Positions 47,374 through 55,067 of a DNA stretch of 64,000 nt are shown one piece after another (the first letter of the stretch is position 1; each line of letters opens with the position of its first letter). The notes under the pieces were generated by a model. It made no database searches. It saw only the letters and a program-made list of their open reading frames with translations, and was not told where the DNA came from. The position numbers and the translations under genes are program-made. Origin of the DNA: Bacteroidales bacterium UBA3653 (GTDB lineage: Bacteria; Bacteroidota; Bacteroidia; Bacteroidales; Paludibacteraceae); contig DFKE01000009.1 of assembly GCA_002373505.1 (NCBI GenBank), positions 20,324 to 84,323 of the forward strand, in the 5' to 3' direction.

Positions 47374-48692
47374 AGAATACCGTTGCGCTCAATGACCAAT
47401 TGACCGTTGCGGAACATCTTCACGGCATGAACCCCTTCGTTCGCGGAGGGGTTTGTTATTCCCTGAGGCTCAAAACCAACGAACTTACCCATATAATACG
47501 GCGCGCATACGTCCGCTGCCGTTTTGCCCTCCGTGATCTGTCCTGTCCTGTTGATCGCATGACCGCTTTGCGTCGCGTTCTCGTTCCAGAAACCGCGGTT
47601 CTGCCATGACACGATGACGGTTCCTTTGGACGTGTTCCAGTTGGTGTCGTCGCCGTTGCCTGCTTCTTCCGGGAACCAATAACTGATGCCCTCTACGTTC
47701 TCCAGCGGCTTTAACGCGTCCACTAAGTCCTTGACGAAATTATATTGTCCTTCTTTGGAACACGGCCATACATCACGGGTGTCATAGTTAACGCCCTTGC
47801 TAGGCCAGTATTGGAAGTTATACGCGCATTCCACGATATGCACTTTCTTTTCCGGGAAGTCTGTGGCTAATTGATTGATGGCTTTAACGAGGTTGTTTTT
47901 GTCGCCCTTGGAGGCCACCTGCTCGTTTGTCAGATAGCCGTGCCAGAAAGGATAGTAACTCAGTCCGATGACGTCAAAATCCACACCGCCGTCTATCAGT
48001 TTCTGATAGTAATAACTGTTGTATCCGCTGTTGGTCGGACGGTCCGTATGGATGATGATACGCGCTTCCGGACATACTTCCCGAACGGCATCGCAACCGG
48101 CTTTCAGCAATCCGAGGTAGCCCGTCCAATTCGATGAGGCCTCCTTTCTGGAATCAGGATTCACTTTGATCCCGCAAAGGCCGTACATGATCTCATTACC
48201 TACTTGCACCAAGTCAGGAGTGGCATTGGCTTCATTCAGCGCAGTCAGTACGCGGCGCGTGTAGGCGGCTACACTGTCTGCCATGGCGGCGTCACTCTTG
48301 CCTTTCCACGCTGCCGGAGCCTGGATGTGCGTCGCATCCACCCATGTGTCGGAATAATGAAAATCCAACATGAAATTCGCCCCTGCCGCTTTGATACGCT
48401 TGCCGAGAGCCGTTACATACGCAAGATCCTGGCATACAGACGGATTGACTGTCCCGTCCTGGTCTGCACGGGGCGGATTGACGAAGATACGTACGCGGAA
48501 GGTGTTCCATCCGCAATCGTTCACAAACCAGGTGATCAGGTCGCTGATATTCTTGCCGTAGGCGTCTTTATATGCCGAGTTATGTTGTTCATAGAGCGGC
48601 AGTGCAGAGATGTCGCCGCCGATGTAACGTGTCTCTTGCGCGTGTGCGCATACGCATGCAAGCGCGATAATAAATAAGGAGAGTTTTTTCAT
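47346..48692 (-). CDS. Family 53 arabinogalactan endo-beta-1,4-galactanase
   Basis: 448 residues from the ATG at 48692 (6 extra residues in a longer frame precede the signal peptide). Signal peptide (ending VCAHAQ). GH53 motifs: GGDISALPLYE, FRVRIFVNPP, LDFHYSDTWVDA, the acid/base Glu167 in QVGNEIMYG and the nucleophile Glu288 in HIVECAYNF. It cuts galactan side chains of pectin, a plant-cell-wall glycan, which points to a plant-fed gut or similar habitat. No SusC/SusD pair lies next to it. The C-terminus (VKMFRNGQLVIERNGILYSSDG) resembles a shared sorting-like tag. It overlaps the convergent lipoprotein gene by 28 bases. Confidence 0.93.
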   Translation of the reverse strand: MKKLSLFIIALACVCAHAQETRYIGGDISALPLYEQHNSAYKDAYGKNISDLITWFVNDCGWNTFRVRIFVNPPRADQDGTVNPSVCQDLAYVTALGKRIKAAGANFMLDFHYSDTWVDATHIQAPAAWKGKSDAAMADSVAAYTRRVLTALNEANATPDLVQVGNEIMYGLCGIKVNPDSRKEASSNWTGYLGLLKAGCDAVREVCPEARIIIHTDRPTNSGYNSYYYQKLIDGGVDFDVIGLSYYPFWHGYLTNEQVASKGDKNNLVKAINQLATDFPEKKVHIVECAYNFQYWPSKGVNYDTRDVWPCSKEGQYNFVKDLVDALKPLENVEGISYWFPEEAGNGDDTNWNTSKGTVIVSWQNRGFWNENATQSGHAINRTGQITEGKTAADVCAPYYMGKFVGFEPQGITNPSANEGVHAVKMFRNGQLVIERNGILYSSDGKRL

Positions 48693-48720
48693 GTTCTTTT
48701 GTGTTTGCACATATTCGGTG

Positions 48721-48751
48721 CAAAGATACTGCTTTTTTTTGAAATATGCAA
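48721..48751 (-). promoter_or_regulatory. Promoter of the GH53 gene
   Basis: Minus strand TTG (48751-48749), 20 nt, TATCTTTG (48728-48721). Confidence 0.8.
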
Positions 48752-48809
48752 CATTTTGTAAACTTTATTTTGCAAAAAGCAGTTTTTTTTCTCTTTTGCT
48801 GATTTATAC

Positions 48810-48840
48810 TTGCGTAAATGATAAAAATGTACTACCTTTG
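48810..48840 (+). promoter_or_regulatory. Promoter of the 620-residue secreted protein gene
   Basis: TTG 48810-48812, 20 nt, TACCTTTG 48833-48840; divergent from the GH53 promoter. Confidence 0.8.
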
Positions 48841-48910
48841 CGTGATTTTTGTTACATTTTGTAAATAAAAACACAAAATAACTAACATTATTAACTAAAA
48901 ATTCATGTTT

Positions 48911-50767
48911 ATGAAGAAAATTTTATCCCTTTTGTGCGCTGTAGCGATTGTATTCAGCGCAAGTGCAGCTCCTCAGTTGAGCAAGAAAGAATTGGATGAG
49001 AAAGCAGCTATTGAGTTGCTTAACACCAAGAAACTTTCTGTAAAACACGCTAAGAAAAGCTTTGAACAGTTCAGAACTCAAAAGTTTGAAGGAGCTAAAT
49101 TGTTGAATAAGGTAGAAGTAGCGCGTGCTCCGAAGGCAAAAAAAGACGTTACTTTTGACATAGCAGTATCTGATATCACAGCCTCCGCTGCTACTATCGC
49201 TGTGACTCCTTCAGATGCATCTGCTTCTTACTATTGGACGTATGTAGAGGCTTCCGAAACTGCCGGTAAGAGCGATGCGGAATTGGTTGCATTGCTGACA
49301 GGTGACATGGATGATATGATTATGCTTTATAGCTATTTCGGCATGCAAGTGACATATGCAGATCTTTTAATCCAAGGCGCGAATTCTTCTTCCGTTTCCG
49401 GTCTTTCGCCTGAAACCTCCTATACTGTAGTGGCAGCCCAATTAGATGATGAAGGCAACTTGGTTGGTGCCGTGGCTTCTGAAAGTTTTACTACGCTTGA
49501 GCTCGTCTTGCCGGAAGGTGGTAGTTTCGAGATGGTAGACATTCAAGAGTCGTATTACTCTTCCACCGGTGACGTTTGGATCCGTTTGAAAGACGCTGAT
49601 GAAAATACGTACCGCTTTGATATTATTCTTCCTGAAGGTGTTACAGAACTCGTTAGTGGTACAACTTACACCATGGCAACGATGGATACCACCTATACTT
49701 ACGCTACCTATGCAGGTGTACGTCTTGAATATGCTTCTGCTTCGCTGACAAAGACAGTGGATGCTAATGGTGATTATGACATCAACGCTTCATTCGTTGA
49801 CGAGAATGGCAATACATGGACTTTACACTATCATTATACCAAGCCGGTAAAGAACCGCGAAGAGGCAATCAATATAACTGATGCTAAACTGGTCATTTAT
49901 CCCGAGGACGGAGACTGGCAAGTAATGGGCTTCAATGCTGATTCGAGCCGTTATGTATCTATTGATATTGTCGGCGATCTTGCGTCCGGTAGCTTCGATG
50001 AAGAGGATATGGATGCTCAATATACCTATATCGGCAATGTTGTACTTGGTGATGAGGGACGCGAACTCTCTGAGAAATTCAACCCGCTGAGCTTCAATAT
50101 CTCAGTTACCTTCAATGCAGCAGACAGTACTGCTACCATTACTGGTACTTACCTTGGCCAGGGCTATCATGATGCAACCGACGTTCCTGAGTTCACGCTC
50201 AATATCAGCGCTTCTGTTTCTACCTACCAAGCACCTGTAGGTAATGAGTACGACTCCGAAGAGGACTTCATCGTAGATTTCGATGTTTACGAGGTTGACA
50301 ATTCAAACCAACCGGACTACAATGTCTTGTTCATCTATGCGGATAATGCAGATGAACGTCAGACGATAGTTCTGGAGTTGTGGTTGCCGGAAGGACAAAC
50401 AGAGCTTGTTGCTGGTGAATACCTTGCTACCGAAGAAGAAGGCGTTCCCGGCTCTGTAACATTTGGTGTACTGAGCAACAATCGTATTTATGGCTCTTAT
50501 GCGGCTAACTATGATGAGGAAGAATATATTATAGTTCCGCTTTGGTTCATCGCCGGTGGTAAGGTAACGGTTAATAGCGATCTTTCTATTGATGTGGATG
50601 CTCTGAATAGCAAGGGTGCTGCTATCAAGTGCCATTTGGCTAAGCGCGCTCAAGGTATCGACAATATCGATGCAGCAGTGAAGGCAACGAAGGTTGTTCG
50701 CAATGGCCAGCTCCTGATCATCAAGAACGGTGTAGAATACAACGCACAGGGCACTATCCTGAAATAA
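48911..50767 (+). CDS. Secreted Fn3-like multidomain protein with C-terminal tag
   Basis: 618 residues from the ATG at 48911 (48905 would add Met-Phe). Signal peptide (ending SASAAP), a basic helical stretch (LSKKELDEKAAIELLNTKK), a fibronectin-type-III-like domain (VSDITASAATIAVTPSDASA, YTVVAAQLDDEGNLVG), then beta-rich repeats containing YRFDIILPEGVTELVSGTTYT and VLELWLPEGQTELVAGEY, which look like duplicates of one another. The end TKVVRNGQLLIIKNGVEYN matches the tag seen in the GH53 and 190-residue proteins. Probably a cell-surface or secreted protein; ligand unknown. A UUCG-loop terminator follows. Confidence 0.75.
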   Translation: MKKILSLLCAVAIVFSASAAPQLSKKELDEKAAIELLNTKKLSVKHAKKSFEQFRTQKFEGAKLLNKVEVARAPKAKKDVTFDIAVSDITASAATIAVTPSDASASYYWTYVEASETAGKSDAELVALLTGDMDDMIMLYSYFGMQVTYADLLIQGANSSSVSGLSPETSYTVVAAQLDDEGNLVGAVASESFTTLELVLPEGGSFEMVDIQESYYSSTGDVWIRLKDADENTYRFDIILPEGVTELVSGTTYTMATMDTTYTYATYAGVRLEYASASLTKTVDANGDYDINASFVDENGNTWTLHYHYTKPVKNREEAINITDAKLVIYPEDGDWQVMGFNADSSRYVSIDIVGDLASGSFDEEDMDAQYTYIGNVVLGDEGRELSEKFNPLSFNISVTFNAADSTATITGTYLGQGYHDATDVPEFTLNISASVSTYQAPVGNEYDSEEDFIVDFDVYEVDNSNQPDYNVLFIYADNADERQTIVLELWLPEGQTELVAGEYLATEEEGVPGSVTFGVLSNNRIYGSYAANYDEEEYIIVPLWFIAGGKVTVNSDLSIDVDALNSKGAAIKCHLAKRAQGIDNIDAAVKATKVVRNGQLLIIKNGVEYNAQGTILK

Positions 50768-50794
50768 TCCAGATAGAATCTTAGTATTCTTTAA

Positions 50795-50826
50795 AAAGCA
50801 GCTGCTTCGGCGGTTGCTTTTTTTTG
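50795..50826 (+). terminator. Terminator with a UUCG tetraloop
   Basis: Stem AAAGCAGCTGC / GCGGTTGCTTT closed by C(TTCG)G at 50805-50810, followed by a T tract. It lies 27 bases after the preceding stop codon. Confidence 0.85.
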
Positions 50827-50835
50827 TAATTAAAT

Positions 50836-50866
50836 TTGCATATCTCAAAAAAATGTTGTATTTTTG
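50836..50866 (+). promoter_or_regulatory. Promoter of the 265-residue lipoprotein gene
   Basis: TTG 50836-50838, 20 nt, TATTTTTG 50859-50866, right after the terminator T tract. Confidence 0.75.
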
Positions 50867-50890
50867 TACCCGTTTTTAAAATAGACTGAT

Positions 50891-51688
50891 ATGAGAACCT
50901 TTTGTCTGAATACCTTTATGGCGGTAGCTGTCCTGGCTTTCGTTGCCTGTACCCCGCAAAACCAACCCGATGTCAACCACTCCGATCCGAACCAGCCGCA
51001 AGAGGTTCAATTCGATATCCATGCCGATTCGATAACGCCTACTTCTGCCATCATCCGCATCGTCCCGTCGGACACGGCTGCTACCTATTATTGGAATGTG
51101 TTCGTCGCGGAGTCTGTTGCGGGAAAACCGGAGGACTCGTTGCGGTTGGAAATGGAGAAAGATTTCATTGAGTGGTGGAAAACATCCATCGCCAGCGGAT
51201 ATGCTATTCCTTATTCACGATTGCTTTCGAAAGGAAACACTTCCTATCGTTATACCGATCTGGCGGCGAATACCGATTATGTTGTCCTCTCGGTGGCAAT
51301 GAACGACAGCGCGAGGGCATCCGGTCCGGTGGCGAAACAATACTTCAAGACCTTGCCGGTAGAAGAGGACTCATCGGTGGTGATAGCTACCGGGACGGCG
51401 AAACTGCATGATCTGCGCAAGACGGATGGAACCTTTGTGCTGGCCGCCAATGACGGAGATTTGGAAATCACTATCTCTGTATTCTCGACGGAGCTGGAAG
51501 GACTCTTCACTTCCGCGGATATGGACCAATCGGCTTCTTATATCACCGACTGGGGTATGTTCAAATCCTTCAATATCTTAGAGCTCGAATTTACAGGAAA
51601 ACAGGAAGAAGGAAACTATATCTACGAAGGCTGGTTCATCGCCAAAAATATGGTAAAATACCGCTTCCGCTTCCTCTGTTCCCTTTAA
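50891..51688 (+). CDS. Lipoprotein paralogous to the N-terminal part of the preceding protein
   Basis: 265 residues; lipobox AFVACTP (Cys20). The mature part has VQFDIHADSITPTSAIIRIV and PSDTAATYYWNVFVAESVAG, aligning with FDIAVSDITASAATIAVTPS and ASYYWTYVEASETAG in the upstream neighbour, and the same Fn3-like spacing (YRYTDLAANTDYVVLSVAMND). It lacks the repeats and the tag and is lipid-anchored, so it is probably a diverged truncated duplicate. Function unknown. Confidence 0.7.
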   Translation: MRTFCLNTFMAVAVLAFVACTPQNQPDVNHSDPNQPQEVQFDIHADSITPTSAIIRIVPSDTAATYYWNVFVAESVAGKPEDSLRLEMEKDFIEWWKTSIASGYAIPYSRLLSKGNTSYRYTDLAANTDYVVLSVAMNDSARASGPVAKQYFKTLPVEEDSSVVIATGTAKLHDLRKTDGTFVLAANDGDLEITISVFSTELEGLFTSADMDQSASYITDWGMFKSFNILELEFTGKQEEGNYIYEGWFIAKNMVKYRFRFLCSL

Positions 51689-51782
51689 TGTTATTTTAGC
51701 TGAAACGAAAGTAAAGCGCGAAGCAATTCGTGCGGTTTAGTCTGTGACCTTAAATTATCTAAAATGTTCACCGGCTATTGTA

Positions 51783-51874
51783 GATAACTTTTCGTTTTGG
51801 ATAACTTTTTGACTTTCTAAAAATCATAAAACACTGATAATAAACAAAGTAACAAAAAGTTTTGGATAACTTTT
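51783..51874 (+). promoter_or_regulatory. Triple GATAACTTTT repeat upstream of nrdD
   Basis: Three copies of GATAACTTTT at 51783-51792, 51800-51809 and 51865-51874, all in one orientation, upstream of the nrdD promoter. The gene-free stretch 51689-52010 holds these repeats and the promoter; I see nothing else in it. A regulator of anaerobic deoxynucleotide synthesis could bind here; this is inference. Confidence 0.5.
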
Positions 51875-51929
51875 CAAAATTGTTAATAAATTTTGTTGTC
51901 AAAAAATAGAATTTTTTTCTCAAAAATAT

Positions 51930-51960
51930 TTGCGTATATCGAAAATTTGTTGTACTTTTG
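51930..51960 (+). promoter_or_regulatory. Promoter of nrdD-nrdG
   Basis: TTG 51930-51932, 20 nt, TACTTTTG 51953-51960. Confidence 0.8.
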
Positions 51961-52010
51961 CACAGATTTTCGGTCACTAAGAATTTTAGTTACTATATAA
52001 CAGACATATT

Positions 52011-54110
52011 ATGGAAACATACATTATCAAACGTGATGGTAAGAAAGAGTTGTTTACCATCGACAAAATCAAAAATGCTATCTCGAAGGCATTCTTAGCT
52101 GTTGGTGCATTTGCGACGGAGGAAGCACTGACTTCCATCCTTTCGCATCTGCGGGTTCATAACAACGTGACCGTTGAGGAGATCCAGAACCAGGTGGAGG
52201 TTGCGCTTATGGCGGAGGGTTATTATCAGGTGGCGAAAGCATATATGCTTTATCGCCATCAGCACACCGAGGATCGCGACACGCAGCGTCGTCTCGATTT
52301 CATGATGAACTATGTGCAGGCTTCCAATGCCGCTGAGGGGTCGAAATTCGATGCGAACGCTAACGTGGAGCACAAGAATATCGCTACTCTTATCGGTGAG
52401 CTGCCTAAGCAGGGATTCATCCGTCTCAACCGCCGTCTCCTCACCGAGCGCATCAAAGAGATGTTCGGCAAAGAACTCTCCGATCGGTATATGAGCCTCC
52501 TCAACCAGCATTTCATCTACAAGAACGACGAGACCAACCTCGCTAACTATTGCGCTTCGATCACGATGTACCCGTGGCTCATCGGTGGTACCAAATCCAT
52601 CGGCGGTAATGCTACGCCTCCGCATAACCTCAAATCGTTCTGCGGCGGATTTATCAACATGGTCTTCATGGTCTCCTCCATGCTCTCAGGCGCGTGCGCT
52701 ACGCCCGAGTTCCTTATGTATATGAACTATTTCATTGAGCAGGAATACGGCGAGGATTACTACAAACGTGCAGACGAGGTAGTGGATCTCTCTACCCGCC
52801 GCCGTACGATAGACCGCATCATCTGCGACTGCTTCCAGCAGGTCGTTTATTCGCTCAACCAGCCTTCGGGCGCGCGTAACTTCCAGTCCGTTTTCTGGAA
52901 TATCAGCTATTATGACCGCTATTATTTCCAGTCCCTCTTTGAGAACTTCCGCTTCCCGAACGGCGAGGCGCCTCACTGGGACAGCCTCAACTGGCTCCAG
53001 AAGCGGTTCATGAACTGGTTCAACGAAGAGCGTACCCGTACGGTCCTCACCTTCCCGGTTGAGACCATGGCGCTCCTGGCGGAGAACGGAGATATCAAGG
53101 ATAAAGAGTATGGTGATTTCACCGCGGAGATGTATGCGAAGGGCCACTCTTTCTTCACCTACGTCTCGGACAACGCCGACTCGCTCTCTTCCTGCTGCCG
53201 TCTGCGTAATGCCATCACCGACAACAGCTTCAGCTACACCCTCGGTGCCGGAGGTATCTCTACGGGGTCCAAATCCGTGCTGACCATCAACCTCAACCGC
53301 GCTATCCAGTATGCCGTGCGCAATAACATCCCCTATCAGGCATACGTCGAGGACATCGTGGACCTGATGCACAAAGTGCAACTGGCTTATAACGAGAACC
53401 TCAAATCGCTCCAGGAGAAAGGTATGCTGCCGCTCTTCGATGCCGGCTATATCAATATCGGACGCCAGTATCTGACTATCGGCGTGAACGGGCTCGTTGA
53501 GGCGGCTGAGTTCCTCGGTATTGAGATCAAGGACAATCCGCAATATGCCCATTTCGTTCAGGAAGTGCTGGGTATCATCGAGAAGAAGAACAAAGAATAC
53601 CGCACCAAGGATGTGATGTTCAACTGCGAAATGATTCCGGCGGAGAACGTAGGTGTCAAGCATGCTAAATGGGACCGTGAGGACGGATATGTTGTGCCGC
53701 GTGACTGCTACAACAGCTATTTCTACATCGTGGAAGATACATCGCTCAATGTCTTGGACCGCTTCCGTCTGCATGGACGTAAGTATATCGAGCACCTCAC
53801 CGGTGGTTCGGCGCTCCACTGCAATCTGGAGGAGCACCTCAGCCAGGAGCAGTATCGCCAGCTGCTGCGCGTGGCGGCGGTTGAGGGATGTAACTATTTC
53901 ACCTTCAATATCCCGAACACTGTCTGCAACGACTGTGGACATATCGACAAACGCTATCTCAAAGAGTGTCCTTGCTGCCATTCCAAGAATGTGGACTACC
54001 TCACACGTGTCATCGGTTATATGAAACGTGTGTCGAACTTCTCGGAGGCGCGCCAGAAAGAGGCGGCTCAGCGCTACTACGCAGGGAAAGAGAAGGCTCC
54101 GCAATGCTGA
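52011..54110 (+). CDS. nrdD: Anaerobic ribonucleoside-triphosphate reductase
   Basis: 699 residues. ATP-cone at the N-terminus (YIIKRDGKKELFTIDKIKNAI), the large glycyl-radical domain, the C-terminal zinc site (CNDCG and CPCC) and the glycyl radical Gly669 in RVIGYMKRVSNFSEARQKEAA. It reduces ribonucleotides to deoxyribonucleotides without oxygen, using formate as reductant in this class. The next gene, its activase, starts inside the nrdD stop region (7-base overlap), so the pair is translationally coupled. Presence of this enzyme fits an anaerobe. Confidence 0.97.
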   Translation: METYIIKRDGKKELFTIDKIKNAISKAFLAVGAFATEEALTSILSHLRVHNNVTVEEIQNQVEVALMAEGYYQVAKAYMLYRHQHTEDRDTQRRLDFMMNYVQASNAAEGSKFDANANVEHKNIATLIGELPKQGFIRLNRRLLTERIKEMFGKELSDRYMSLLNQHFIYKNDETNLANYCASITMYPWLIGGTKSIGGNATPPHNLKSFCGGFINMVFMVSSMLSGACATPEFLMYMNYFIEQEYGEDYYKRADEVVDLSTRRRTIDRIICDCFQQVVYSLNQPSGARNFQSVFWNISYYDRYYFQSLFENFRFPNGEAPHWDSLNWLQKRFMNWFNEERTRTVLTFPVETMALLAENGDIKDKEYGDFTAEMYAKGHSFFTYVSDNADSLSSCCRLRNAITDNSFSYTLGAGGISTGSKSVLTINLNRAIQYAVRNNIPYQAYVEDIVDLMHKVQLAYNENLKSLQEKGMLPLFDAGYINIGRQYLTIGVNGLVEAAEFLGIEIKDNPQYAHFVQEVLGIIEKKNKEYRTKDVMFNCEMIPAENVGVKHAKWDREDGYVVPRDCYNSYFYIVEDTSLNVLDRFRLHGRKYIEHLTGGSALHCNLEEHLSQEQYRQLLRVAAVEGCNYFTFNIPNTVCNDCGHIDKRYLKECPCCHSKNVDYLTRVIGYMKRVSNFSEARQKEAAQRYYAGKEKAPQC

Positions 54111-54667
54111 AGGTAGCATCATACGACATCGTTTTTCAAGAGATCCCCGGAGAGGTGACGTTGGCACTCAACCTCTCCGGGTGTCCTTGTCATTGTAAGG
54201 GATGTCATTCTACCCATCTTTGGGAAGATATAGGTGAAGTGCTGGATGAGGAACTCCTTTCCGGACTTCTGGATCGCTATGGTAAAATGATTACCTGTGT
54301 GGTGTTCATGGGCGGTGACCAAGCCCCGGAAGAAGTCGCTCATTGGGCGGAATATGTGAAATCTATCCCCTCCCTTGAGGGGAGGGCAGGGGAGGGGTTT
54401 CCCCTCCGCACGGCTTGGTATTCCGGCAGACCTTATAACCCGGAAACTTTCAACTCCAAGACTTCTTTCAACTCCAAAACTTCTTTCAACTTTCAACTTT
54501 CAACTTTCAACTTCGTAAAGTTCGGTCCATACATCGAATCTTTGGGAGGGCTGAAGAGTGAAAAAACGAACCAGCGTCTCTATAAACGGGTAGGGCAGGG
54601 AACACCGGATTCGCCCTTCAAATGGGAGGATATAACCTCCGTTTTCTGGAAAAAACGCTTCGAATAG
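54104..54667 (+). CDS. nrdG: Anaerobic ribonucleotide reductase activating protein, with two repeat-derived insertions
   Basis: 187 residues from the ATG at 54104. Radical SAM motif Cx3Cx2C at Cys27, Cys31, Cys34 in LSGCPCHCKGCHSTHLW, then VFMGGDQAPEEV, and KFGPYIESLGGL with NQRLY. It generates the glycyl radical on NrdD. It is longer than usual (~155) because two word arrays are inserted: SLEGRAGEGFPL (codons in 54367-54407, a CCCTCC/GGGAGG palindrome) and NSKTSFNSKTSFNFQLSTFNF (54445-54513, TTCAACTTTCAAC repeats). Both are in frame and in loops, away from the motifs. Confidence 0.93.
   Translation: MLKVASYDIVFQEIPGEVTLALNLSGCPCHCKGCHSTHLWEDIGEVLDEELLSGLLDRYGKMITCVVFMGGDQAPEEVAHWAEYVKSIPSLEGRAGEGFPLRTAWYSGRPYNPETFNSKTSFNSKTSFNFQLSTFNFVKFGPYIESLGGLKSEKTNQRLYKRVGQGTPDSPFKWEDITSVFWKKRFE
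54367..54407. repeat. CCCTCCCTTGAGGGGAGGG palindromic word inside nrdG
   Basis: Palindrome followed by CAGGGGAGGGG. A related palindrome sits in the DAHP synthase gene at 16945. Confidence 0.8.
54445..54513. repeat. CTTTCAA / TTCAACTCC word array inside nrdG
   Basis: Three CTTTCAA units and two TTCAACTCCAARACTTC units of 17-18 bases, in frame, in nrdG. Confidence 0.9.
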
Positions 54668-54697
54668 ACGTTTTTTGCAAAATTATTGCTCAAAAAT

Positions 54698-54728
54698 TTG
54701 CGTATGTCAAAAAAAAGCAGTACTTTTG
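54698..54728 (+). promoter_or_regulatory. Promoter of the left tRNA-His copy
   Basis: TTG 54698-54700, 20 nt, TACTTTTG 54721-54728; about 105 nt lie between it and the tRNA. Confidence 0.75.
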
Positions 54729-54765
54729 CACCCGCTTTCGAAAGAAGGCGCCAAATGGAAGTTGG

Positions 54766-54815
54766 CTAAATGGTTCAATAAATGGCCAAATAGTAAATGA
54801 CCAAATGGTAAATGA
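54766..54815. repeat. AAATGGCC/AAATGACC word array before the left tRNA-His
   Basis: Contains the 22 bases identical to the mnmE-yicC spacer (54794-54815 = 19290-19311). It is transcribed with the tRNA. Confidence 0.85.
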
Positions 54816-54833
54816 AGCGCGCAAGCGCGGCAT

Positions 54834-54887
54834 GGTGGTCATAGCTCAGTTGGCAGAGCATCGGATTGTGGTTCCGAGTGTCGTGGG
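54834..54887 (+). pseudogene. Interrupted tRNA-His (GTG), 3' part lost
   Basis: G-1, acceptor GTGGTCA, D arm, anticodon arm TCGGA-TTGTGGT-TCCGA (anticodon GTG) and the first half of the T stem GTGGG are present; from 54888 the sequence is no longer tRNA. It is the junction of the integrated element. Confidence 0.85.
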
Positions 54888-54907
54888 GAGGCTAAGACAA
54901 AAAGTAT

Positions 54908-54943
54908 AATCCGTTGTAACTCAATAAGTTATGACGGATTTTT
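54908..54943 (+). terminator. Hairpin terminator after the left tRNA-His
   Basis: A 14-pair stem (54908-54921 with 54927-54940, two G-T pairs), 5-nt loop, short T tail. Position relative to the tRNA matches that of the right copy. Confidence 0.7.
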
Positions 54944-54951
54944 AACTTAGA

Positions 54952-54972
54952 TGTCCCGAAATTGTCCCGAAA
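54952..54972 (+). promoter_or_regulatory. Two TGTCCCGAAA direct repeats, putative integrase arm sites (left)
   Basis: TGTCCCGAAA at 54952 and 54963, 11 bases apart, 70 bases after the end of the shared tRNA core. The same motif at the same 11-base spacing occurs 68 bases after the core on the right. Confidence 0.55.
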
Positions 54973-55067
54973 ATTCTTTCGAAAAATTGAAAGATAATTT
55001 GACTCAAAAGCGCTAAAATATCTGACATCGTAACTCTGTTTTCGGCAAAGAAAATGGAGAAAAAAAA

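Noticed and set aside
54622..54909. 95-residue frame across the left tRNA-His
   Set aside because: It translates a promoter, a word repeat and a tRNA; no coding support.
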